A stretch of 8,007 bases of DNA from Paraprevotella sp. (GTDB taxonomy: Bacteria; Bacteroidota; Bacteroidia; Bacteroidales; Bacteroidaceae). The translations under genes were made by a program, and so were the position numbers. Positions 1 through 5,935 of this stretch are shown here, piece by piece (within the stretch, counting starts at the first letter, position 1; every line of letters begins with the position of its first letter). The DNA lies in NCBI GenBank assembly GCA_021205005.1, contig JAJPYK010000074.1, positions 1-8,007 of the forward strand, given 5' to 3'. A model generated the notes under the pieces. It did no database searches. It saw only the letters and a list, made by a program, of their open reading frames with translations, and was not told where the DNA came from.

Positions 1-15
1 GGCTTCGAAAGAAAT

Positions 16-55
16 GAGGCTGCACCGTAACCTTTAATTACGACACAGCCTCTTT
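16..55 (+). terminator. Imperfect hairpin, probable intrinsic terminator of an upstream gene
   Basis: GAGGCTG (16-22) pairs perfectly with CAGCCTC (46-52). Inside it, CGTAA (26-30) pairs with TTACG (38-42), with three mismatched positions between the two helices. A short TTT follows at 53-55. The shape resembles Bacteroides terminators, but the T-tract is weak. It would end transcription of a gene lying before the window, which cannot be seen. Confidence 0.42.
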
Positions 56-67
56 AAAGCATATCTC

Positions 68-1088
68 ATGATAAAATTACAACCACTTTACCTCCCAATA
101 CTCCTTATTTCCTTCTTCATCACGACAGGAACATTAAATGCGAACTTTTACGTAAAAGTATTCGCGTTTGAATTCATCCTCGCATTTATAATCATCCTAT
201 ATACTTTCAAAAAACGGAATAGCCTTTGTCCACAAGGCGTGACTTGCTTCTCCTTTGCAGACCTTTTCATCACGCTTATTTTATGCGCCGACCTTTACCA
301 CAGCATAGAAACACACAACATTTTGGACAACTTCTAACCGTTGGCTTATTTCCTTTTTATTATTTCCTCCGTCTGAACGGCACCGCCGACACGTCCGGAC
401 AATGAACTAATATAGCCCCGTGGGTTATATCGACCCACCTTCTGCTTTGTGCCTTCCAATACTTTTCATGGATACCCAATCCCAACAGCCTTTTCACAAC
501 AGGCAGCACTTTTGGCAATCCGGACATGCTATCTGCCTATCTGGCTTTCCTGCTTCCATGTCGCTACCTTAGCCCCAAAAAGAGAAAAATTCGGTTAGGA
601 CTGCTTGCCCTCACATTCCTCCTGTTTATTCTCTTGCAAGCCCGCACGGCCCTCATGGCCCCTACATTAACCATTGTGGTTTATGCAGCCTCCCGGTTTA
701 AACTGCCTTTAAAAGACTATTGGCCTGTAGCCTTTTCCTCGCCATCCTCATTGTGCTATTGGCACTTTGGCATCCATAATCCCTTTTGGGACGTTTCTAT
801 ATATGGATTGTTTCATGCCACATGCTGACAAAAAGACCTTTCGGTTGGGGAACATGCGCTTTTGAAAGGTATTATCCGGAAGAACAATCCATGTTCACCA
901 TGACACACCCCGGATTAGCCTCCACCTTGAATTACGACATCGTACATTCGCCATTCAACGAATTTATGAACGTAGGAGTCGGATTGGGGCTCCTCCCTTT
1001 GTGCTTGTACATCGCATTTACCGTGTATATCCTCATAAAGGGCCACCGAATCCGATCCACCCTGTTTTACCCGCTCCTGACGTTCCAA
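68..1088 (+). pseudogene. Decayed O-antigen ligase/polymerase-family (Wzy_C-type) membrane protein gene
   Basis: This is the remnant of a polytopic inner-membrane protein of the O-antigen ligase/polymerase family, whose members join or polymerise surface glycans. Coding frames follow one another. Frame 2 (68 to about 333) has two hydrophobic stretches. Frame 1 (334 to about 731) carries the family-like segment TGSTFGNPDMLSAYLA, then hydrophobic helices and a QARTAL loop. Frame 0 (about 732-1088) gives a helix reading FLAILIVLLALW, then GRFYIWIVS, FERYYPE and SPFNEFMNVGVGLGLL, as in the periplasmic loop and following helix of the family. Lesions are a missing base near 330, TGA at 403-405, a missing base near 731 and TAA at 777-779. 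Family proteins normally continue with more helices and often a TPR-like tail. Here homology stops near FYPLLTF (about 1085) and another gene's tail follows. The family call rests on recognised sequence style, not a search. No product is expected. Confidence 0.72.
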
Positions 1089-1124
1089 AAACAGTCCGGA
1101 TGCCATTACGTGGGAGGGGATGAA

Positions 1125-1398
1125 ACACCTATCGGCTTTGAAGCCATGGATACCTCGGACCGGTATCTGTATACCCTACTTAACGGAAACATTGGGTAAA
1201 AACCTGAAAGCCAAAGATGCCATCAATAACCCACCTTTTACGGAAAAGATATCCATATTCAATTGGAACGGGCATGCTGTCAAACAAACCTACACAGGCA
1301 AGAAACTAATGAGCCTGACGAACAAAGGGGACAGTATTTGCTATGCAGTGGCTTATGACGACAACTATTCGCTTCTGAAGATAGAACCATTCAAATGA
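1125..1398 (+). pseudogene. C-terminal remnant of a TolB-like 6-bladed beta-propeller (BF3164-type) lipoprotein gene
   Basis: From about 1125 the reading frame resembles the last blades of Bacteroides 6-bladed beta-propeller lipoproteins. It reads TPIGFEAMDTSDRYLYTLLNGN in frame 0 (written here as two adjoining pieces: TPIGFEAMD, then TSDRYLYTLLNGN). After a frame change near 1188-1192 (one extra or two missing bases) it continues in frame 1 with ISIFNWNGHAVKQ and a final strand pair around ICYAVAYDDNYSLLKIE, ending at TGA 1396-1398. The pattern of 'dryiYtLysG', 'I.vFnWdG.pvk' and a closing 'iYAv....e..l..y' is what I associate with this family. The signal peptide, lipobox and first blades are absent. 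It is fused directly to the ligase remnant, so it has no start of its own; the ATG at 1120 lies in a frame without homology. Function in the family is largely unknown. The assignment is by pattern and is less sure than the ligase call. Confidence 0.52.
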
Positions 1399-1416
1399 TT
1401 CCACGCGCATATCAAG

Positions 1417-1446
1417 AAGGAGGTTTAAAGCCTCCTTTTTTCTTTT
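1417..1446 (+). terminator. Intrinsic terminator after the propeller remnant
   Basis: AAGGAGG (1417-1423) pairs with CCTCCTT (1431-1437) around a 7-nt loop. The T-tract runs 1436-1441, then C, then TTTT at 1443-1446. It sits 18 bp past the TGA of the propeller remnant, so it probably served the former lipoprotein gene and survives its decay. Confidence 0.8.
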
Positions 1447-1452
1447 AAAATG

Positions 1453-1484
1453 ATTGCACGAAAGTGGAGAAAACAATATCTTTG
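1453..1484 (+). promoter_or_regulatory. Candidate Bacteroides-type promoter before the Rpn remnant
   Basis: TATCTTTG at 1477-1484 is an exact match to the -7 consensus TAnnTTTG. ATTG at 1453-1456 matches the -33 TTTG at three of four bases, and the 20-bp spacing is right. Transcription would begin near 1491, leaving a leader of roughly 18 nt before the ATG at 1509. The position directly after a terminator fits a separate transcription unit. This is consensus matching only. Confidence 0.5.
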
Positions 1485-1508
1485 TTTTATCACTGAACAA
1501 GAAATGAC

Positions 1509-1771
1509 ATGGAAAGAGACGAGTATACAGACCGTTACGAAGAGAGCCTGAAAGTAGACCGCGACTGGAAAAATACCATAGATACTGCTATCTATAAGGC
1601 CACCAAAGAAGCAATGGCAACCGGAATGCAGAAAGGATTATTGGAAGGCATGCAAAAGGAAAGGAAGAAGAGAAGCTAAACATTGCCAGACAGATGAAAG
1701 CTAATGGCATACCCACCCATACGATAGCAGCCTGTACAGGATTGGATATAGAAGGAATCAATCGTTTATAA
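1509..1771 (+). pseudogene. C-terminal remnant of an Rpn-family (PD-(D/E)XK) nuclease/transposase gene, frameshifted
   Basis: ATG 1509 opens a 56-residue frame reading MERDEYTDRYEESLKVDRDW, ending at TAA 1677-1679. Its RYEESLKVDRDWKNTIDTA segment, followed by glycine-spaced 'ATGMQKGLLEGMQK', is typical of the region after the nuclease domain in Bacteroides Rpn/PDDEXK_2 proteins. One missing base, most simply a G in AAAAGGA (1654-1660), throws the frame. Reading in frame 2 from 1658 gives GKEEEKLNIARQMKANGIP and a helix-turn-helix-like TIAACTGLDIEGI tail, stopping at TAA 1769-1771, as in full-length relatives. The catalytic nuclease domain is entirely missing upstream, with TGA at 1494 in frame. 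Family members act as recombination-promoting DNases or defence nucleases. This piece cannot cut DNA. It could still make a short C-terminal peptide from its own promoter, but nothing here shows that. It converges on the synthase gene with 35 bp between. Confidence 0.72.
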
Positions 1772-1806
1772 TCGAATTGGGAGAATAAATCATCCACCAC
1801 ACCCCA

Positions 1807-2778
1807 TTAAGACACCCGTTTCAACACAAAATCCAAGTACAAACGTAAAGCCTCGGCCACGGATCCGTTTCCATCGGAACCGATCAAACCGACCGCCTGT
1901 TCACGAATCTCATCCATTTTACGACGGGCATATTCGATACCGCCCGACTGTTTGGTGAAATCTACTAAAGCCGAGATTTCTTCTTCGGTGGCCATTCCCG
2001 CACGCACTTTCAATGCCGTCTCACGCCATGTCTCCGCGCCGGGCTGAAGTACGGCATGCACTACCGGAAGAGTAAGCTTACCTTCTTTCATGTCATTACC
2101 CGTAGGCTTCCCTACCTCAACGTCGTAATAGTCGAACACATCATCGCGAATTTGAAAACAAAGTCCCACATAAGTACCAAACTCCGCCATACGCTGCACC
2201 TTATCCTCCGACGCCCCAGACAACAAGGCACCGATCTCAGCACATACGGAAAACAAGGAAGCCGTCTTATGCCGGATCACCTCAAAATACTGTTTCTCGC
2301 TGATCTCATCGGATTTCACGTTGGACAGTTGCTGCAACTCTCCGTCGGAAAGTGTCTGCCCCAACCGGGCTACCAACTCCACCACTCTAAGATTTCCGGC
2401 CACAGCCGCATGCTTCAAGGCGGTAGACAAGAGATAGTCGCCCACCAGCACAGCAGCCTTATTGTCCAAAAGCGCATTCACGGAGGACTGTCCACGGCGC
2501 ACGCCGCTTTCGTCCACCACGTCGTCGTGCACCAGACTGGCCGTATGCAACATCTCCAGACTTACGGCGGCATGCAGCACGGAATCATTGATTTCACCGT
2601 ACTTTTTTGCCGAAAGAAGGGTCAAAATCGGACGCATCAATTTACCATTGCGACTCAATACATGCCGCAAAGCCAAGGTTAGAAGAGGATTCCGGTGCTG
2701 CAAAGTAACGCCGAAAAGCGATTCAAAATCTTTCATATCCTGCTCTACCGGCTTCCGGATTTTATTTAATACGTCCAT
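1807..2778 (-). CDS. ispB: Long-chain polyprenyl diphosphate synthase (octaprenyl-type)
   Basis: This trans-isoprenyl synthase adds isopentenyl diphosphate units to an allylic primer. The long chain it makes is most likely the side chain of menaquinone. At 323 residues it has the usual length. Visible motifs are GKLMRP (45-50, diphosphate-binding K and R), the first Asp-rich motif DDVVD (85-89) followed by RR at 94-95, KT (171-172), the second Asp-rich motif DDVFD (212-216), and K224, K231 and K234. Ala80, five residues before the first Asp motif where short-chain enzymes carry an aromatic, argues for a long product. Exact chain length cannot be read from the sequence, so the ispB symbol is by analogy. 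The ATG at 2778-2776 is the first in frame and lies 22 bp downstream of a good -7 element. It is transcribed away from polA and stands alone. Soluble cytosolic enzyme; all key residues are present. Confidence 0.93.
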   Translation of the reverse strand: MDVLNKIRKPVEQDMKDFESLFGVTLQHRNPLLTLALRHVLSRNGKLMRPILTLLSAKKYGEINDSVLHAAVSLEMLHTASLVHDDVVDESGVRRGQSSVNALLDNKAAVLVGDYLLSTALKHAAVAGNLRVVELVARLGQTLSDGELQQLSNVKSDEISEKQYFEVIRHKTASLFSVCAEIGALLSGASEDKVQRMAEFGTYVGLCFQIRDDVFDYYDVEVGKPTGNDMKEGKLTLPVVHAVLQPGAETWRETALKVRAGMATEEEISALVDFTKQSGGIEYARRKMDEIREQAVGLIGSDGNGSVAEALRLYLDFVLKRVS

Positions 2779-2780
2779 AT

Positions 2781-2792
2781 AATCAGCTGATT
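2781..2792. repeat. Perfect 12-bp palindrome in the ispB leader
   Basis: AATCAGCTGATT is its own reverse complement. It lies between the minus-strand -7 element (2801-2808) and the ispB start at 2778, so it would sit at or just after the transcription start. It could be an operator for a dimeric regulator. A chance palindrome is also possible and no regulator is suggested by the sequence. Confidence 0.35.
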
Positions 2793-2800
2793 TCCGTATA

Positions 2801-2808
2801 CAAAATTA
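2801..2808 (-). promoter_or_regulatory. -7 element of the ispB promoter
   Basis: On the minus strand this reads TAATTTTG, an exact match to the Bacteroides TAnnTTTG. No TTTG is found 19-21 bp upstream; that interval is A/T-rich and contains GGCTTTTTA. Placed 22 bp before the ispB ATG, it predicts a very short leader. Confidence 0.5.
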
Positions 2809-2828
2809 CATAAAAATAAAAAGCCGCT

Positions 2829-2851
2829 TATATTTTTTACGTAATTTTACG
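2829..2851 (+). promoter_or_regulatory. Possible weak polA promoter region
   Basis: TAATTTTA (2842-2849) differs from TAnnTTTG at its last base and would place transcription start near 2856, about 16 nt before the polA ATG. TATATTTT (2829-2836) is a second one-mismatch candidate. No -33 TTTG is visible at the right distance for either. The segment also contains the inverted repeat CGTAA-TT-TTACG (2840-2851), which overlaps the better candidate. Confidence 0.3.
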
Positions 2852-2871
2852 GAGAAATTCATCTATAACGT

Positions 2872-5643
2872 ATGGACAGACTTTTTCTACTCGATGCCTA
2901 CGCGCTTATTTACAGGGCATACTACGCATTTATCAAGAACCCGCGAATCAACTCGAAAGGGATTAATACTTCGGCCATTCTCGGCTTCGTCAACACCTTG
3001 GAAGAAGTGATCCGCAAGGAGAATCCTTCCCATATCGGCATCGCTTTCGACCCGGCCGGACCCACTTTCCGTCACGAAGCTTATGCCGAATACAAAGCGC
3101 AGCGGGAAGAAACGCCGGAAGCCATCCGCACCGCCGTGCCGATCATCAAGGATATCATCCGTGCTTACCGCATTCCCATCCTGGAAGTAAATGGCTTCGA
3201 AGCCGACGATGTCATCGGTACGTTAGCCACACAGGCCTCCCGACAAGAGAACCTGGAAACCTACATGATGACACCTGACAAAGACTACGGCCAACTGGTG
3301 GGTGAACTGGTCAAAATGTACCGGCCTAAGTTCGGCGACAAAGAATTCGAAGTCATGGGAGTAGAGGAAATCACGAAGAAGTTCGGCATCTCTTCCACCG
3401 CCCAGGTCATCGACATGCTCGGACTGATGGGCGACACGGCCGACAACATACCGGGATGTCCCGGTGTAGGTGAAAAAACAGCCTCGAAACTGATCGGACA
3501 ATTCGGAAGCATAGAAAATTTGCTGGCTCATACGGACGAACTGAAGGGAAGTCTGAAAGAAAAAGTGGAAACAAACCGCGAACTGATCACCTTCTCCAAG
3601 TTCCTGGCCACCATCCGTACCGATGTCCCCATTACGCTTGATCTGGATCTGCTCAAAACCAAAGAAGCAGACGCCGACCAATTGAAAGCACTGTTCGAGG
3701 ACCTGGAATTCCGAACCATACTGGAACGTAAGTTCAAAAGAAATAAACCGGCCTCTGAAACACACCCGCTTCAAGGCTCGCTCTTTGCAGAATTTGCGGA
3801 CGAATCCCCGAAAGAAAGCGAATATTCAAATCTCAACCGATATGAAAAGGCACTTTTCGACTATCAACTCATTGAAACGAAAGAGGATAGGAAAAGAATT
3901 ATTGACTTATTCGTGACAAACGGATTTCTCAGTCTGGATACGGAAACCACCGGAACCGATCCCATTCGTGCCCGTCTCGTCGGTTTGAGCTTCAGCATAA
4001 AGGAAAATCAGGCTTTTTATGTACCGATTCCTAAAGATCCTGAAGAAGCGCAAAAAATAATGAATGAATTCAAACCGGTTTACGAAAACGAGCACATACT
4101 CAAAATAGGTCAGAACATCAAATACGACCTGATGGTGCTGCAAAACTACGGAGTGGAACTGCACGGCGAAATCTTCGACACCATGATCGCCCACTACCTG
4201 CTGCAACCGGAACTGCGTCACGGCATGGACTATCTGGCCGAGGTCTACCTGAACTACCAGACCATCCACATCGAAGAACTGATAGGCCCCAAAGGGAAAA
4301 ACCAGAAAAACATGGCCGATCTCCCTCCCGCACGGGTATATGAATACGCCTGCGAGGATGCCGACGTGACACTGAAACTGAAAAACATATTTGAACCCAA
4401 ACTGAAAGCAGAAGGCTGCTATGACCTGTTCCGGCAGATCGAAATGCCGCTTATGCCCGTGCTGGCCTGGATGGAGCGCAACGGCGTGTGCATCGACACT
4501 GACGCGCTGAAAGAAACCTCGCTGCTCTACACCGAACAAATGAACCGTCTGGAAAAGGAAATCCACGAAATGGCCGGCGAATCGTTCAACATATCCTCAC
4601 CCAAACAAGTAGGCGAAATCTTATTCGAAAAGCTCAAAATCAGCGAAAAGGCTAAAAAAACCAAGAAAGGTCAGTACGTCACTTCAGAGGAGGTGCTCGA
4701 AACTTTGAGGGCACACCACCCTATCGTGGAAAAAATACTGGAACACCGCGGACTGAAAAAACTGTTGGGCACCTATATCGACGCCCTGCCCAAACTGATC
4801 AATCCGGAAACCGGACACATACACACGTCTTTCAACCAGACCATCACGGCCACCGGACGGCTGAGCAGCAGTAATCCCAACCTGCAAAACATTCCCGTGC
4901 GTAACGAAGAAGGCAAAGAAATACGAAAGGCGTTCATACCCGAACCGGGATGCGAATTCTTTTCGGCCGACTATTCTCAGATCGAACTGCGCATCATGGC
5001 CCATCTCAGCGGAGACCCGCACATGATCGAGGCTTTCCGCGAAGGATATGACATTCATGCCGCCACAGCCGCAAAAATATATAAGAAACCGATGGAGGAA
5101 GTGACGCGTGAGGAACGCAGCGAAGCCAAAACAGCCAACTTCGGCATCATCTACGGCATTACGGTATTCGGGCTGGCCGAACGCATGAACGTAAGCCGGA
5201 ACGAAGCCAAAGATCTGATAGACGGCTATTTCGCCACCTATCCCAAGGTGAAGGAATACATGCAGAAGAGCATAGAAGTGGCACGTGAGAAAGGCTACAC
5301 CGAAACCCTCTATCACCGCAAATGCTATCTGCGCGACATCAATAGCCACAACGCCGTGGTGCGCGGCTATGCCGAGCGCAATGCCATCAACGCCCCCATA
5401 CAAGGCAGTGCGGCCGACATCATCAAGATAGCCATGATTGCCATCTACCGTCGTTTCCGCGAGGAGGGTTTGCGCTCCAAGATGATTCTCCAGGTGCACG
5501 ACGAATTGAACTTCAGCGTATATCCCGAAGAAAAACAGCGTGTACAACAGATCGTCATCGAAGAGATGGAGCACGCCTGCACCATGCAAGTCCCCCTCGA
5601 AGCCGATTACGGGTGGGGCAAAAACTGGTTGGAAGCCCATTGA
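2872..5643 (+). CDS. polA: DNA polymerase I
   Basis: PolA repairs gaps and processes Okazaki fragments in the cytoplasm. At 923 residues it is full length. The N-terminal 5' nuclease domain (about 1-290) has D8, the EADD cluster (110-113), D136 and D138 in TPDKDYG, D188 and D191 in GDTADN, and the helix-hairpin-helix GVGEKTA (198-204). The 3'-5' exonuclease domain (about 345-515) keeps its acidic set: D356 and E358 in LDTETTG, D419 in GQNIKYD, and Y492, D496 in YACEDAD, so proofreading should be active. The polymerase domain (about 560-923) has motif A ADYSQIELR with D700, the O-helix RSEAKTANFGIIYG with R749, K753, F757 and Y761, and motif C QVHDEL with H876 and D877. F757 is the position linked to dideoxynucleotide exclusion. 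The ATG start gives the conserved N-terminus MDRLFLLDAYALIYRAYYAF. The gene is divergent from ispB across 93 bp and has no overlapping partner downstream. Confidence 0.99.
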   Translation: MDRLFLLDAYALIYRAYYAFIKNPRINSKGINTSAILGFVNTLEEVIRKENPSHIGIAFDPAGPTFRHEAYAEYKAQREETPEAIRTAVPIIKDIIRAYRIPILEVNGFEADDVIGTLATQASRQENLETYMMTPDKDYGQLVGELVKMYRPKFGDKEFEVMGVEEITKKFGISSTAQVIDMLGLMGDTADNIPGCPGVGEKTASKLIGQFGSIENLLAHTDELKGSLKEKVETNRELITFSKFLATIRTDVPITLDLDLLKTKEADADQLKALFEDLEFRTILERKFKRNKPASETHPLQGSLFAEFADESPKESEYSNLNRYEKALFDYQLIETKEDRKRIIDLFVTNGFLSLDTETTGTDPIRARLVGLSFSIKENQAFYVPIPKDPEEAQKIMNEFKPVYENEHILKIGQNIKYDLMVLQNYGVELHGEIFDTMIAHYLLQPELRHGMDYLAEVYLNYQTIHIEELIGPKGKNQKNMADLPPARVYEYACEDADVTLKLKNIFEPKLKAEGCYDLFRQIEMPLMPVLAWMERNGVCIDTDALKETSLLYTEQMNRLEKEIHEMAGESFNISSPKQVGEILFEKLKISEKAKKTKKGQYVTSEEVLETLRAHHPIVEKILEHRGLKKLLGTYIDALPKLINPETGHIHTSFNQTITATGRLSSSNPNLQNIPVRNEEGKEIRKAFIPEPGCEFFSADYSQIELRIMAHLSGDPHMIEAFREGYDIHAATAAKIYKKPMEEVTREERSEAKTANFGIIYGITVFGLAERMNVSRNEAKDLIDGYFATYPKVKEYMQKSIEVAREKGYTETLYHRKCYLRDINSHNAVVRGYAERNAINAPIQGSAADIIKIAMIAIYRRFREEGLRSKMILQVHDELNFSVYPEEKQRVQQIVIEEMEHACTMQVPLEADYGWGKNWLEAH

Positions 5644-5681
5644 ACCGCCACATCCGTCGGGCATCTCCTTCTTCCGTCACG

Positions 5682-5743
5682 GCATCAGACCGGAACCGGA
5701 AGAAAGAGACGCCGGATCCGGATGCGGCACCCGATATTTTTTT
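5682..5743 (+). terminator. Long hairpin followed by a T-tract, possible polA terminator
   Basis: CCGGAACCGG (5690-5699) pairs with CCGGATCCGG (5712-5721) at nine of ten positions around a 12-nt purine-rich loop. GCAT (5682-5685) and ATGC (5722-5725) can extend the stem past a 4-nt bulge. A run of seven T lies at 5737-5743. That run is 11-15 nt from the stem, farther than in a standard intrinsic terminator, so this may instead be an RNA-stabilising 3' structure. Confidence 0.38.
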
Positions 5744-5804
5744 CTCCGCAGATTGAAAAATTTTTCTCAGGAGATTGATAAATTTTTCTCCGCAGAACGA
5801 TTGA
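5736..5804. repeat. Three-unit short tandem repeat with phased T-tracts
   Basis: The units are 5736-5759, 5760-5781 and 5782-5804. Each has the form A, T5-7, CTC, a short variable core, then CAG or GAG leading to ATTGA. Unit 1 has CTCCGCAGATTGA, unit 2 has CTCAGGAGATTGA and unit 3 has CTCCGCAGAACGATTGA. Tract starts are 24 and 22 bp apart, close to two helical turns. The junction of units 1 and 2 makes the 12-bp palindrome GAAAAATTTTTC (5755-5766). No coding potential is evident. The role is unknown. Confidence 0.6.
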
Positions 5805-5837
5805 GGGGTCTCCGGAGGACAACCGGAGCCCACCCTC
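5803..5837. other. GC-rich stem-loop in the polA-ychF gap
   Basis: CTCCGG (5810-5815) pairs with CCGGAG (5823-5828) around a 7-nt loop. GAGGG (5803-5807) pairs with CCCTC (5833-5837), leaving an unequal internal loop. No T-tract follows on the plus strand, so it is not a standard terminator in the polA direction. It lies immediately after the T-tract repeat and about 26 bp before the ychF promoter. Confidence 0.45.
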
Positions 5838-5862
5838 AAACTTCATTAATATAAGCGAGTTG

Positions 5863-5894
5863 TTTCCGCCTTACCGGATTTATTCTTAATTTTG
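5863..5894 (+). promoter_or_regulatory. Promoter of the ychF-lgt unit
   Basis: TAATTTTG at 5887-5894 is an exact TAnnTTTG match. TTTC at 5863-5866 is one base off the -33 TTTG, at the correct 20-bp spacing. Predicted transcription start is near 5901, giving a leader of about 35 nt that is rich in A, as usual in front of Bacteroides genes, with no Shine-Dalgarno sequence. Confidence 0.65.
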
Positions 5895-5935
5895 CATCGG
5901 ATTAAACAAGGTAATCAATAAAAACGAAATAAATT

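Noticed and set aside
786..1199. Stand-alone 137-residue protein
   Set aside because: It begins mid-domain at a TTG, lacks the ligase N-terminus, and ends by frameshift inside the propeller segment; it is a fragment of the chimeric pseudogene.
1120..1398. Stand-alone 92-residue protein starting at ATG 1120
   Set aside because: The first 20 or so codons are in the wrong frame for the homology; only the part after about 1189 resembles the propeller family.
1651..1662. Programmed -1 frameshifting in the Rpn remnant
   Set aside because: The -1 direction would restore the tail, but no X-XXY-YYZ heptamer is in register and no downstream stimulatory structure is evident; a simple deletion is more likely.
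2056..2682. Plus-strand open frame of about 208 codons opposite ispB
   Set aside because: Composition is rich in His, Gln and Arg, typical of a shadow frame, and ispB on the other strand has all catalytic motifs.
3907..4566. Minus-strand open frame opposite the polA exonuclease domain
   Set aside because: Low-complexity Phe/Val/His-rich antisense translation with no start signal or motif; polA motifs account for the sequence.
4684..5664. Long minus-strand open frame opposite the polymerase domain of polA
   Set aside because: It lies wholly antisense to a clearly conserved gene, has no recognisable family pattern and no promoter match, and is explained by codon usage of polA.
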